From assembly GCF_010728725.1 (NCBI RefSeq), contig NZ_AP022606.1, positions 1,922,001 through 1,986,000 on the forward strand: 64,000 bases of DNA, read 5' to 3'. Shown here in pieces: positions 29,629 to 39,563 of the stretch. This DNA is from Mycobacterium branderi (GTDB lineage Bacteria; Actinomycetota; Actinomycetes; Mycobacteriales; Mycobacteriaceae). The notes below the pieces were generated by a model. It was given only the letters and a program-made list of their open reading frames with translations. It ran no database searches and was not told the origin of the DNA. The position numbers were made by a program, and so were the translations under genes. The first letter of the stretch is position 1. The number at the start of each line of letters is the position of its first letter.

Positions 29629-29663
29629 GTGAACATTACCAATGTTGACGGCGTGAACATGAC
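29629..29663. promoter_or_regulatory. Probable operator of the TetR regulator
   Basis: GTGAACATT-ACC-AATGTTGAC (29629-29649) is an inverted repeat with one mismatch. A third half-site GTGAACATGAC follows at 29653-29663. It is placed in the divergent promoter region of the tetR gene and the 29685 gene, a usual place for TetR self-regulation. Confidence 0.65.
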
Positions 29664-29684
29664 AAATAGCGATGAGGAGTCACC

Positions 29685-31226
29685 ATGACCGACGAGGTAG
29701 TCAGCGAGGTCGCCACCGTCGATGCGTCGGCGGCGACCGTATTTCGGATCCTGGCCGACCCGACGACGCACGCCGCCATCGACGGAACCGGTTGGGTCCG
29801 TGAATCACTCGACGGCCGGAAACTGAGTGACGTGGGGCAGATCTTCCGGATGGCGATGTATCACGACAACCACCCGGTGGGGACCTACGAGATGGCCAAC
29901 CAGGTGACGGTCTTCGAGCCTTCGCGCGCCATCGCCTGGAAACCGGGACAAGACAAGGTCGGCGACGGCAGCATCGAATACGGCGGCTGGGTCTGGCGAT
30001 ACGACCTGACGCCGCTGGGTCCGTCGCAGACGCGGGTCACGTTGACCTACGACTGGTCGGCGGTGCCGGGCGCGCTCCGCGAGCACATCCAATTTCCGCC
30101 GTTCCCAACGGACCATTTGAAGAACTCACTAGGCCATCTGGGTGAGCTTGCCAAAGATGCCGCACCCGCATTGCCGCCAATCGTCGACCAGGAAACCTGG
30201 CAGCGTGAATTGGATGCCCTACGCGTCCGCGAAAAGGCGGCTACCCGCGAGCTCGATGCGATCGCCGCGCAACGACGACGCCTGCCGATGGTCGAGATGC
30301 CGGACTACACGCTGGACGGCGAGGACGGACCGGTGCGATTGGTCGACCTATTCGACGGCAAGCGGCAGCTGATCGTCTACCACCACATGTGGTTTCCCGG
30401 CGAGGAATGGCAGTGCCCCGGCTGCACCGGATTCACCTCGCAGTTCACCCGCCTGGAATTCCTCGACAGCTACGACGCCCGGTTCGTCATCGTCACGCAG
30501 GGGCCAATCGACGAGGCGCTGGCGTACAAGCGGCGGGTGGGTAACCGGATGACGTGGTACTCGAGCGCCAATAGCCCCTTCGGCGCCGATGTCGGAGCAC
30601 CACCAGGCGGCGGTTTCGCGGTCAATGTCTTTCTGCGCGACGGGAATCGGGTATACCGCACCTGGCACACCAACGGACGCGGGACCGAACAGCTCAGCCA
30701 CTCGTTCGCGTTGATCGACATCCTGCCCTACGGCCGTCAGGAAGAGTGGCAGGATTCCCCGGACGGCTGGCCCCAGCGTCCCACCTACAGCGGGTGGGAG
30801 CTCAGAGGAAATCGCCCGCGCCTACGGCGCCCAACCACAAGGAGCAAGATGACCGGCCTGACGACGATCAGCCTGGTGTGCGTGCCGACGCCCGACCAGG
30901 ACAAAGCAGTGGAGTTCTACGAGTCGCTCGGATTCGAGAAGCGAACCGATCAGCCCTTCGGCGGCGGCTATCGCTGGATCGAGGTTTATCCACCCGAGGG
31001 CACGACCGGCATCGCGCTCGCTCCGCCCCCGCCGGACAGTGGACCGGTGCAGCCGACCAATACCGGTATCACGTTGACCACCAACGATATCGACGCTACC
31101 CATGCGGCGATGAAGGAACTCGGCGTCGACGTCGATGCACAGGTGGCGCGAATGGGTGAGCCGGTCCCACCGATGTTCTGGTTCCGCGACCCGACCGGAC
31201 ACACACTGATGGTGGTGGAGGTCTGA
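29685..31226 (+). CDS. Three-domain fused protein: SRPBCC (polyketide-cyclase type), DUF899 and VOC/glyoxalase
   Basis: The 513 aa frame holds an SRPBCC lipid-binding-fold domain (about 1-155; ATVDASAATVFRILADPTTH), a DUF899 thioredoxin-like domain (about 165-370; YHHMWFPGEEWQCPGCTGF, with a CPGC pair), and a VOC domain (about 389-513; TTISLVCVPTPDQDKAVEFYE, FWFRDPTGHTLMVVEV). The last junction looks accidental: in the neighbouring frame the DUF899 part would continue SEEIARAYGAQPQGAR and stop at a TGA overlapping the VOC ATG. A one-base change near 30798-30805 therefore seems to have joined two genes. Function is unknown; it is controlled with the divergent tetR gene. Confidence 0.8.
   Translation: MTDEVVSEVATVDASAATVFRILADPTTHAAIDGTGWVRESLDGRKLSDVGQIFRMAMYHDNHPVGTYEMANQVTVFEPSRAIAWKPGQDKVGDGSIEYGGWVWRYDLTPLGPSQTRVTLTYDWSAVPGALREHIQFPPFPTDHLKNSLGHLGELAKDAAPALPPIVDQETWQRELDALRVREKAATRELDAIAAQRRRLPMVEMPDYTLDGEDGPVRLVDLFDGKRQLIVYHHMWFPGEEWQCPGCTGFTSQFTRLEFLDSYDARFVIVTQGPIDEALAYKRRVGNRMTWYSSANSPFGADVGAPPGGGFAVNVFLRDGNRVYRTWHTNGRGTEQLSHSFALIDILPYGRQEEWQDSPDGWPQRPTYSGWELRGNRPRLRRPTTRSKMTGLTTISLVCVPTPDQDKAVEFYESLGFEKRTDQPFGGGYRWIEVYPPEGTTGIALAPPPPDSGPVQPTNTGITLTTNDIDATHAAMKELGVDVDAQVARMGEPVPPMFWFRDPTGHTLMVVEV
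30849..31226 (+). other. Internal start for a separate VOC/glyoxalase-fold protein
   Basis: An AAGGAG Shine-Dalgarno (30839-30844) lies 4 nt before the ATG at 30849, which opens a complete 125 aa VOC-domain protein (MTGLTTISLVCVPTPDQ). In the ancestral arrangement this was probably its own gene, translationally coupled to the DUF899 gene. The site is intact, so the free VOC protein may still be made alongside the fusion. Confidence 0.6.
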
Positions 31227-31230
31227 TCAC

Positions 31231-31295
31231 TGCGCCGGCTGGGAATCTGGCGACGCCAGCACGGCGTGTCGCGTCGTCAGGTTCCCACTCGCGGG
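31231..31295. repeat. Palindromic intergenic element, copy C (diverged)
   Basis: It contains the 16-nt core CGGCGTGTCGCGTCGT at 31262-31277, identical to copies B and D. The arms (CTGGGAATCT and AGGTTCCCACTCGC) are imperfect. It lies before the frameshifted DUF559 gene; copy D lies at that gene's other end. Confidence 0.7.
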
Positions 31296-31346
31296 CGCTG
31301 TGGACGGCCGTACGCAGTATTCGCCGGCTGCTGGCAAGCTGCGGCC

Positions 31347-32269
31347 ATGGGGGAGTTGCCCTGGCCATTCCTGGGCGCCGAGGCGTTGGCCGACAAAGCG
31401 ATTCCCGAGCGGGCGATGCGGACGCTGTACGAACCGGTCTACCCGGGCGTCTACGCACCGTGGGGCGTCGAGTTGACGGGACTACAGCGGGCGAAGGCCG
31501 CGTGGCTGTGGTCGCGGCGTCGGGGTGTAGTCGCCGGTAACTCTGCTGCGGCGCTGCTGGGCGCCAAGTGGGTGAGCCGGGACCTCGACGCCGAGCTGGT
31601 GCACGACAACCGCAAGCCGCCGCCCAGGCTCGTCGTACACACCGACGCCCTGAAGCCGGACGAGGTGGTGACCGTCGACGGGATTGCGGTCACCGGACCG
31701 GCGCGCACCGCCTTCGACATCGGCCGGCGAACCAGGTCGCGGCTGCAGAGCCTGCAACGCCTTGACGCGCTGGCCAATGCCACCGCCGTCGGCATCGACG
31801 AGGTCGAGTCGAGGCCGTCATCGCCGGACACCCCGGCGTACGGGGCCTGAAGCGGCTCCGCCGGGTACTGCCGCTCGTCGACGGCGGTGCGGAATCCCCG
31901 CAGGAGACCCGCACCCGGCTGGCGCTGATCGACGCCGGTCTGCCCCGCCCGGAAACCCAGATCATGGTTTACGACGAGTACGGCGAGTTCGTGGCACGGG
32001 TCGATATGGGCTACCGAGACCTTCGGGTCGGGATCGAGTACGACGGCCCGCAGCATTGGACCGATCCGGAGCAGCGACGGCGCGACATAGACCGGCAGTG
32101 GGCCCTGGTCGCCCTGGACTGGGTGATCATCCGGGTCAGCGCCGAGCTGCTTCGCTACCGTGAGGCCACGTTCATCGGCCGGGTGGAAGCAGCGATGTAC
32201 GCAGCCGGGTGGGCCGGCCGGTCCGCGAGTGTGAAATCTACGACGGTGGATCGGCGTGTCGCGTCGTGA
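31347..32269 (+). pseudogene. AbiEi-like/DUF559 protein gene, frameshifted by a 5-bp tandem duplication
   Basis: The first part (31347-31850) encodes an AbiEi-type N-terminal region (AKAAWLWSRRRGVVAGNSAAALLG, TGPARTAFDI). The second part, in another frame up to the stop at 32267-32269, encodes a DUF559 domain of the Vsr/type II restriction endonuclease fold (ARVDMGYRDLRVGIEYDGPQHW, VIIRVSAELLRY). At 31804-31813 the pentamer TCGAG occurs twice in tandem; removing one copy restores the frame (GIDEVEAVIAGHPGVRGLKR). It is a paralog of the intact gene at 45573. The broken frame ends at 31850, so it is probably inactive. Confidence 0.85.
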
Positions 32270-32284
32270 TATTCACACTCGCGG
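32224..32284. repeat. Palindromic intergenic element, copy D
   Basis: CGCGAGTGTGAA and TTCACACTCGCG are a perfect 12-bp inverted pair (32224-32235 and 32272-32283). The 16-nt core CGGCGTGTCGCGTCGT is at 32252-32267. It provides the stop codon of the frameshifted DUF559 gene and also separates it from the convergent ipdC end. Confidence 0.8.
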
Positions 32285-33340
32285 CTCTATGAGGGACGAC
32301 GCCGCCTGTAGGTGCTTGATCGCGTCGGCAACAATCGTCTGGATGAGCTCCGCGCACGACGGCAGGTCCTCGACGATGCCCGCCACCTGACCGGACGCCA
32401 ACACGCCGGCGTCGGTGTTGCCTTCCACCAGGCCGGCTTTCAGCAGCATCGGGGTGTTGGCTGCCATGATCACCTGCGACCACGAAAGTTCCTTGCCGTG
32501 GCGCATCGCCAGCCCGTCGCGAATCATCGACGGCCAGGTCATCTGCGACATCTTCTTGAACTTGGCGGCGTTGCGCACCGCTGCGGTGAAACCCCTTGCC
32601 CGTGAACCGCTCTCCAGCTTCTCGACCAGGCCGGTGCGCAGCACGCGATGTGGCATGCCGTCGACGCGGGTGGTCACCACCGTGCCGTCGAGCCCAGCCT
32701 CAAGGTAACGCCGTTTGACCGCTTCGGGCACCGTCGAATCCGACGTCAGCAAGAACCGGGTGCCCATCGCCACGCCGGCCGCGCCGTAACACAACGCGGC
32801 GGCCAGCCCTCGCCCGTCGAAGAACCCGCCCGCAGCAATCACCGGAATATCCACGGCGTCAAGCACCGACGGCAGCAACAGGGTAGTTGCGATTGGGCCC
32901 GTGTGCCCGCCGCCCTCGCCGCCCTGGACAATCACCGCGTCGGCACCCCAGGACGCCACCTTACGAGCGTGCTTGGCAAGACCAACCGACGGAATCACCA
33001 CGGAGCCGGCCTCTTTCAATCGGGTGATCAGCTCCTGGCGAGGCGCCAACGCGAACGACGCCACCTTGACGCCCTCACGAATCATCAACTCCACCCGGTC
33101 GCCCGCGTCGGCCGCGTCGGCGCGGATGTTGACGCCGAACGGCTTGTCGGTGGCCGCCTTGACCTTGCCGATCGCCACAGCCAACTCGTCCAACGTCATC
33201 GTCGCCGACGCCAGGATTCCCAGCCCGCCGGCGTTGGCAGTCGCCGACACCAGCCGGGCGCCGGCCACCCAGCCCATCCCGGTCTGTACCACCGGATGCT
33301 CGACGCCCACCAGCTCGGTCAGCGGCGTACGCAACCTCAT
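32273..33340 (-). CDS. ipdC: Flavin-dependent enoyl-type reductase IpdC (nitronate-monooxygenase family)
   Basis: IpdC (Rv3553-like, 355 aa) belongs to the NMO/2-nitropropane-dioxygenase family and acts as an FMN enzyme in C/D-ring (HIP-CoA) catabolism, converting a hydroxylated intermediate in the KstR2 pathway. It has GMGWVAGARLVSATANAGGLGI at the N-terminus and the FMN-phosphate motifs VQGGEGGGHTG and PVIAAGGFFDGRGLAAAL. The ATG at 33340 overlaps the ipdB stop by 4 nt. It is the last gene of echA20-ipdA-ipdB-ipdC. In M. tuberculosis fdxB (Rv3554) lies nearby; it is not present here. Confidence 0.9.
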   Translation of the reverse strand: MRLRTPLTELVGVEHPVVQTGMGWVAGARLVSATANAGGLGILASATMTLDELAVAIGKVKAATDKPFGVNIRADAADAGDRVELMIREGVKVASFALAPRQELITRLKEAGSVVIPSVGLAKHARKVASWGADAVIVQGGEGGGHTGPIATTLLLPSVLDAVDIPVIAAGGFFDGRGLAAALCYGAAGVAMGTRFLLTSDSTVPEAVKRRYLEAGLDGTVVTTRVDGMPHRVLRTGLVEKLESGSRARGFTAAVRNAAKFKKMSQMTWPSMIRDGLAMRHGKELSWSQVIMAANTPMLLKAGLVEGNTDAGVLASGQVAGIVEDLPSCAELIQTIVADAIKHLQAASSLIEPRV

Positions 33341-34080
33341 ACCCGCACCTCTTTGTCCCGCAACGATTTCGGGTCGAGCACCTCGCGGATCAGCCGCAGT
33401 TCGTCCACATCGGGCGGTCGGGTCTCCTCCGCATCAGACAGACCGTGCACCCCGAACGACGTGGCCTCCCGCACGTCGTCGGCCTTGACGCCCGGATGCA
33501 GGGACAACGCCCGCATCGTATGGTCCGGGCCGCCGAAGTCGAACACGCCAAGATTGGACACCACCCGGTGTACGTTGACGAACCGGAACGCCGGGTTGTC
33601 GGGGTCGATCTTGTCGTAGCCGATCCCCGAGACTACGTCGACGGCGTCGCAGAACACCCGCGGCGAGTGGTTGCCCACCCAGTAGCTGGTGGAGTGGTTG
33701 ATCGTGTTACCAGGAGCGCCGCGAACGCCGAACATCTGCCGCGTCGGGTGCTGCAGCGGGCCGAACGCCGAGAGGTTCTGATTGCCATAGCGGTCAACCT
33801 GATTGGCGCCCATCACCACATGCCGGCGCCCCCACGCCAGCGTCTCGAACACCCGGCCGAACGGCATCCAGCCCTCAATCGCGCCGGCGGCGCCCAAAGC
33901 AGGCGTATCGGCGAGCAACTGCGCTTCGCCGTCGGTCAGCAGAATGTCGGGGGAGAACGTCAACCGGGCCAGGCGGGCGCCGACCAGCGCCACCGTCGTC
34001 ATCGGGCTGATCATGATCTCGCCGGCATCGCGGAACAGCTCGGCGCAGGCGGTCACGCAGATTTCGGCTCGGGTGATCAT
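33337..34080 (-). CDS. ipdB: COCHEA-CoA hydrolase subunit IpdB
   Basis: IpdA and IpdB form a heteromeric member of the CoA-transferase superfamily that hydrolytically opens ring C of the steroid remnant (COCHEA-CoA). The 247 aa product has the beta-subunit features LLTDGEAQLLADTP, VMGANQVDRYGNQN and GGPDHTMRALSLHPGV. It overlaps ipdA by 4 nt and ipdC by 4 nt. It is cotranscribed with echA20 from the KstR2-controlled promoter. Confidence 0.93.
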   Translation of the reverse strand: MITRAEICVTACAELFRDAGEIMISPMTTVALVGARLARLTFSPDILLTDGEAQLLADTPALGAAGAIEGWMPFGRVFETLAWGRRHVVMGANQVDRYGNQNLSAFGPLQHPTRQMFGVRGAPGNTINHSTSYWVGNHSPRVFCDAVDVVSGIGYDKIDPDNPAFRFVNVHRVVSNLGVFDFGGPDHTMRALSLHPGVKADDVREATSFGVHGLSDAEETRPPDVDELRLIREVLDPKSLRDKEVRV

Positions 34081-34955
34081 GACTGTGCTCCAAACTTGCG
34101 GACCGCCTCCTGATAGTCGGCTTCACTGCCCGACAGATACGTCGCCACAAAGTCGCGCCAACCCTCCTCGGTACCGGCGGCCTCGACGTAGTGTCGCTGG
34201 AATTTCTCGTCGCGTCCGTAATCCGGTGCAGCAGTGGTGAAATGCGCACCTAAAGGCGCTTCCACCACCGCGTCGACCATCATCCGGTTGACCAGGAGCG
34301 CCTGCGGCGGCACCGCCTTGACCAGTTCCTCAGTCGACACCAGACGCTCGACCGACAGGTAACGCTTCTCGGCGGCCATCAGATACAGGTCGTCGAAGTA
34401 CGGATCGATCCCGGTGTAGGCCGCATTTCCGCGAGCGTCGCCGAGGTTCATGTGCACAAAGGCAGCGTCCAGGTTCAGGGCCGGCATCGCGATCAGTGTC
34501 TCGTGCCCACCACCAGGTGACGGATACGGCGAAGTGACTGTTTGCAATTCGCCTTCGAAGAAGTCCGGCACGGAGCTGCCCAGGCCGGCGCGGATCGGCA
34601 GGAACGGCAGCCGCTGTGCGGCGGCCTGTAGCCCGCAGCGCAGCATGCCCTCGTCCATCTCCCGGGCCTCGATCGCGCCGCTGGTACGGGCGCGAGCGAA
34701 CCACGGGTCGTAAAACGGCGGCGAATCCAGCGAGACAAAGCCGTAGTAGACCCGGCGAACCTTGCCCGCCGAGCACAGCAGCCCGAGATCGGGCCCGCCG
34801 TAGGTCACGACGGTCAAATCCGTGACGTCCGTACGCAGAATCGCGCGCACGAACGCCATCGGCTTGCGCCGTGACCCCCAACCGCCGATGCCGATGGTCA
34901 TGCCGCTGCGCAGTTCGGCAACGGCCTCGTCGAGAGAAACCCGTTTATCGCTCAT
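34077..34955 (-). CDS. ipdA: COCHEA-CoA hydrolase subunit IpdA
   Basis: This is the alpha subunit of IpdAB, which opens ring C. The 292 aa product has the N-terminal CoA-transferase glycine motif (TIGIGGWGSRRKPMAFVRA), VVTYGGPDLGLLCSAGKV and a C-terminal KFQRHYVEAAGTEEGWRDF. I chose the ATG at 34955 (MSDKRVSLDEAVAELRSG), which overlaps the echA20 stop (ATGA); a longer open frame upstream is only the antisense shadow of echA20. Confidence 0.93.
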   Translation of the reverse strand: MSDKRVSLDEAVAELRSGMTIGIGGWGSRRKPMAFVRAILRTDVTDLTVVTYGGPDLGLLCSAGKVRRVYYGFVSLDSPPFYDPWFARARTSGAIEAREMDEGMLRCGLQAAAQRLPFLPIRAGLGSSVPDFFEGELQTVTSPYPSPGGGHETLIAMPALNLDAAFVHMNLGDARGNAAYTGIDPYFDDLYLMAAEKRYLSVERLVSTEELVKAVPPQALLVNRMMVDAVVEAPLGAHFTTAAPDYGRDEKFQRHYVEAAGTEEGWRDFVATYLSGSEADYQEAVRKFGAQS

Positions 34956-35695
34956 GACTTCTTCACAAATGCGTCGCGGTGCTCGTCGGAAACCCCGGCG
35001 AGGTTGAGTTCGAACGTAAAGCCTTGCTCCATGCGGTAACTGGAGTTGACTCGCTGCACGTCGATGAAGTTCAGCGCCTCCTTGGCGGCCCGGATCACCC
35101 GGGTATCCTTGGCGGCGATGTCGCGGGCCACCCGTAATGCGGCCTCGTCCAACTGTTCTCGAGGTACCACCTCGTGGACGGAGCCGAAGTGGTGCAGGGT
35201 GGCGGCGTCCACGGTGGCGGCGGTGAAGAACAGCCGCCGCATCATGTGCTGGGGCACCAGCCGCGACAGATGGGTCGCCGCGCCCAGCGCTCCGCGTTCC
35301 ACCTCCGGCAGCCCGAACGTCGCATCGTCGGAGGCGACGATGACGTCGGCGTTGCCGACCAGACCGATGCCGCCGCCCACGCAGAAGCCGTTGACGGCGG
35401 CGATCACCGGCACCGCGCACTCGTAGACCGCGCGGAACGCGGCGAAACAACCGCGGTTGGCGTCGATCAACGCGGTGTAGCCCTCGGTGCGCTGCATCTC
35501 CTTGATGTCGACGCCAGCGTTGAAGCCGCGGCCCTCGGCGCGCAGGATCACCGCGTGGGTGTCGGGATCGTCGCCGGCGGAGGTCAGCGCATCGGCGAGT
35601 TCGAACCAACCATGCGACGGGATGGCGTTGACCGGCGGAAAGTCGACCGTGACCGCGACGATGCCCGGTTCGACGGTGCGAGACGTGATCGGCAT
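34952..35695 (-). CDS. echA20: Enoyl-CoA hydratase/crotonase family EchA20 (ring-D opening)
   Basis: EchA20 (Rv3550-like) is a crotonase-fold hydrolase that opens ring D of the HIEC-CoA intermediate. The 247 aa product has the oxyanion-hole segments AEGRGFNAGVDIKEM and AVNGFCVGGGIGLVGNADV, plus PEVERGALGAATHL. The ATG at 35695 (MPITSRTVEPGIVAVTVDF) is the conserved N-terminus. It is the first gene of the echA20-ipdA-ipdB-ipdC operon, divergent from an SDR gene, with a KstR2 operator in the 55 bp between them. Confidence 0.93.
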   Translation of the reverse strand: MPITSRTVEPGIVAVTVDFPPVNAIPSHGWFELADALTSAGDDPDTHAVILRAEGRGFNAGVDIKEMQRTEGYTALIDANRGCFAAFRAVYECAVPVIAAVNGFCVGGGIGLVGNADVIVASDDATFGLPEVERGALGAATHLSRLVPQHMMRRLFFTAATVDAATLHHFGSVHEVVPREQLDEAALRVARDIAAKDTRVIRAAKEALNFIDVQRVNSSYRMEQGFTFELNLAGVSDEHRDAFVKKS

Positions 35696-35721
35696 ATCCA
35701 CTTCCTGGGGTCGATTACCTG

Positions 35722-35735
35722 AGCAAGCACTTGCT
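35722..35735. promoter_or_regulatory. KstR2 operator (echA20 / SDR at 35751)
   Basis: AGCAAGCACTTGCT fits AnCAAGnnCTTGnT exactly; only its central CA dyad departs from perfect twofold symmetry. It lies between the divergent echA20 and Rv3549c-like genes. On the right side, TACGCT (35739-35744) is 6 nt from a GTG start. Confidence 0.93.
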
Positions 35736-35750
35736 TGGTACGCTAGCACA

Positions 35751-36530
35751 GTGACTGGCGCGGCAGCAGGGCTCAATCTGGGATTGTCCGGCCGGGTGGT
35801 GCTGGTGACCGGCGGCGTCCGGGGGGTCGGCGCCGGCATCAGCTCGGTTTTCGCCGGCCAGGGCGCGACGGTGGTGACCTGTGCGCGCCGCGCCGTCGAG
35901 GGCCTGCCCTATGAGTTCCACAGCTGCGACATCCGCGACGACGAGGCCGTCCAAGCGCTGATCAATACGATCGTCGACCGCCACGGCCGGCTGGACGTCG
36001 TCGTCAACAACGCCGGCGGATCCCCGTACGTGCTGACCGCGGAATCCAGCCCGAAATTCAACCGCAAGATCATCGAGCTGAACCTCATTGGCGCGCTGTT
36101 GGTTTCGCAGTGCGCTAACGAGAAGATGCAAAACCAGCAACACGGCGGCGCGATCGTCAACATCTGCAGCCTCAGCGGTCGCCGGCCGTCCCCGGGCACT
36201 GGCGCATACGGGGCGGCCAAGGCCGGCCTGGAAAGCCTCACCCAGACGCTGGCCGTCGAATGGGCGCCCAAGGTCCGGGTGAACGCATGCGTGGTCGGCA
36301 TGGTCGAAACCGAACAGGCCGACCTGTTCTACGGCGACGCCGAGTCGATCGCCGCGATCTCGAAGAACGTGCCGCTGGGCCGGCTGGCCAAACCGGAGGA
36401 TGTCGGTTGGGCCGCAGCGTTTTTGGCATCGGACGCGGCAGCATACATCAGCGGTGCATCGTTAGAGGTGCACGGAGGCGGCGAACCGCCGCACTATCTG
36501 GCCACAACGAACGCGAGCGCGATCAAGTAG
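35751..36530 (+). CDS. Short-chain dehydrogenase/reductase (Rv3549c-like)
   Basis: This is an NAD(P)-dependent SDR of 259 aa with VTGGVRGVGAGI (cofactor), NNAGG, the catalytic serine in NICSLSGRRPSP and YGAAKAG. The start GTG at 35751 is chosen because it lies 6 nt after a TACGCT -10 element adjoining the KstR2 box, and the frame upstream runs into echA20 antisense. It is thus KstR2-controlled and probably acts on a C/D-ring or side-chain alcohol, but the substrate is not established. It is followed 14 nt later by the next SDR gene. Confidence 0.87.
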   Translation: MTGAAAGLNLGLSGRVVLVTGGVRGVGAGISSVFAGQGATVVTCARRAVEGLPYEFHSCDIRDDEAVQALINTIVDRHGRLDVVVNNAGGSPYVLTAESSPKFNRKIIELNLIGALLVSQCANEKMQNQQHGGAIVNICSLSGRRPSPGTGAYGAAKAGLESLTQTLAVEWAPKVRVNACVVGMVETEQADLFYGDAESIAAISKNVPLGRLAKPEDVGWAAAFLASDAAAYISGASLEVHGGGEPPHYLATTNASAIK

Positions 36531-36544
36531 AGGGAGACAAAGCT

Positions 36545-37456
36545 ATGGGAGTGGTCGACGGCCGAGTCGTGATCGTCACCGGAGCCGGCGGCGGCATTGG
36601 CCGCGAGCATGCGCTGGCCTTCGCGGCCGAGGGCGCGCGCGTCGTGGTCAACGATATCGGGGTCGGCCTGGACGGTTCGCCGGCCAGCGGCGGCAGCGCC
36701 GCGCAGAGCGTGGTCGACGAGATCACCGCTGCCGGTGGCGAAGCCGTTGCCGACGGCTCCAACGTCGCGGACTGGAACCAGGCGGGCAACCTGATTGCAA
36801 AAGCCGTCGACACCTTCGGTGGCCTGGACGTCGTGGTGAACAACGCCGGCATTGTGCGGGACAGGATGATCGCCAACACCAGCGAGGAGGAGTTCGACGC
36901 CGTCGTCGCCGTACATCTCAAGGGACACTTCGCCACGATGCGGCACGCCGCGTCGTATTGGCGCGGGCTGTCCAAGGCCGGCGAAACCGTTGACGCACGG
37001 ATCATCAACACCAGCTCCGGTGCGGGCCTGCAGGGCAGCGTCGGGCAGGGCAACTACAGCGCCGCCAAGGCCGGCATCGCCGCGCTGACGCTCGTCGGCG
37101 CCGCGGAGATGGGCCGGTACGGCGTCACCGTCAACGCGATCGCACCGTCGGCTCGTACCCGCATGACCGAGACGGTGTTCGCGGAGATGATGGCCAAGCC
37201 CGACCAGGGCTTCGACGCGATGGCGCCGGAAAACGTTTCACCGCTTGTGGTTTGGCTGGGTAGCAGCGAGTCGAAAGACGTCACCGGCAAGGTCTTTGAG
37301 GTCGAGGGCGGCATCATTCGCGTCGCCGAGGGCTGGGCACACGGCCCGCAGGTCGACAAGGGCGCGAAGTGGGATCCGGCCGAACTCGGGCCCGTCGTCG
37401 CCGATCTGCTGGCCAAGTCGCGGCCGCCGGTCCCGGTCTACGGAGCTGGGTCCTAG
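36545..37456 (+). CDS. Short-chain dehydrogenase (Rv3548c-like, 3-hydroxyacyl-CoA dehydrogenase type)
   Basis: This 303 aa SDR resembles the dehydrogenase domain of peroxisomal multifunctional enzyme 2. It has VTGAGGGIGREHALAFA, the long insertion VVVNDIGVGLDGSPAS, NNAGI, a serine in INTSSGAGLQG and YSAAKAG. That branch oxidises 3-hydroxyacyl-CoA esters, so it may serve sterol beta-oxidation. It is behind AGGGAGACAAAGCT-ATG and cotranscribed with the preceding SDR from the KstR2 promoter. Its stop is one base from the convergent ddn-like stop. Confidence 0.87.
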   Translation: MGVVDGRVVIVTGAGGGIGREHALAFAAEGARVVVNDIGVGLDGSPASGGSAAQSVVDEITAAGGEAVADGSNVADWNQAGNLIAKAVDTFGGLDVVVNNAGIVRDRMIANTSEEEFDAVVAVHLKGHFATMRHAASYWRGLSKAGETVDARIINTSSGAGLQGSVGQGNYSAAKAGIAALTLVGAAEMGRYGVTVNAIAPSARTRMTETVFAEMMAKPDQGFDAMAPENVSPLVVWLGSSESKDVTGKVFEVEGGIIRVAEGWAHGPQVDKGAKWDPAELGPVVADLLAKSRPPVPVYGAGS

Positions 37457-37457
37457 C

Positions 37458-37919
<462 letters not shown>

Positions 37920-38284
37920 CTATCGCTGGATGAACGGGCGGAGTTGGGCCCGGATGTGGTGGATTTTGCCATCCGGGATGACAAACGTCTCGTCGACGTG
38001 CGCACACACCCGTCGACCCAAGAACGACGGCTTGGTGATCACGTCGAACCGTGCCCGCACAGAATCGCCGTCGACGCTGAACTGCGGCAGCGTGGTGGCC
38101 TCGATCAACCGGAATTGCGGGCCGCGATTCAGGCTGCGCCGCAAGTGGTTTCCGGAAAATCCCGTCTTGATGCCCTGCTCGATCCGCACACAGCCCGGCG
38201 CGAATGGAACAGCGTCGGCGTCGTGGCTGACCAGCGCGTCGATATAGGCCTGCGCCGCGGCAATGCGGTCGTCGTCGGAAACCA

Positions 38285-38285
<1 letters not shown>
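37920..38285 (-). CDS. Small NTF2/SnoaL-fold type protein (DUF8021-like)
   Basis: This 121 aa protein starts with GTG at 38285 (VVSDDDRIAAAQAYIDALVS). It is too short for the usual start lists and is hidden inside a longer shadow frame antisense-shifted to fadA5, but it has its own stop at 37920. The sequence FAPGCVRIEQGIKTGFSGNHLRRSL and ETFVIPDGKIHHIRAQLRPF is family-like and NTF2-like in length. Its start shares one base with the fadA5 stop and ddn starts 10 nt after its stop, so fadA5-this gene-ddn form one unit. Function is unknown. Confidence 0.75.
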
Positions 38286-39454
<1,169 letters not shown>

Positions 39455-39455
39455 C

Positions 39456-39469
39456 TAGAACACGTTTTA
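39456..39469. promoter_or_regulatory. KstR operator for fadA5
   Basis: TAGAACACGTTTTA fits TnnAACnnGTTnnA. On the minus strand its end overlaps TAGCCT, the -10-like element located 6 nt from the fadA5 ATG. Confidence 0.92.
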
Positions 39470-39535
39470 TTGCTATGCCAAGCGAGGATGCGTTCACACC
39501 TTTTGGTCTGCGGTGGAGCCGTGTTTTACTGGCAC

Positions 39536-39549
39536 TAGAACACGTTGCA
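39536..39549. promoter_or_regulatory. KstR operator for cyp125
   Basis: TAGAACACGTTGCA fits TnnAACnnGTTnnA. It lies 14 nt upstream of the cyp125 ATG, with a TGAGGAG Shine-Dalgarno in between, so this transcript has a leader. Confidence 0.92.
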
Positions 39550-39563
39550 ATGAGGAGCCAGCG

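Noticed and set aside
28948..32272. Insertion-sequence transposase in the region of TetR and the DUF559 pseudogene
   Set aside because: No transposase-like frame or terminal inverted repeats of IS type are visible; the palindromes are hairpins, not IS ends.
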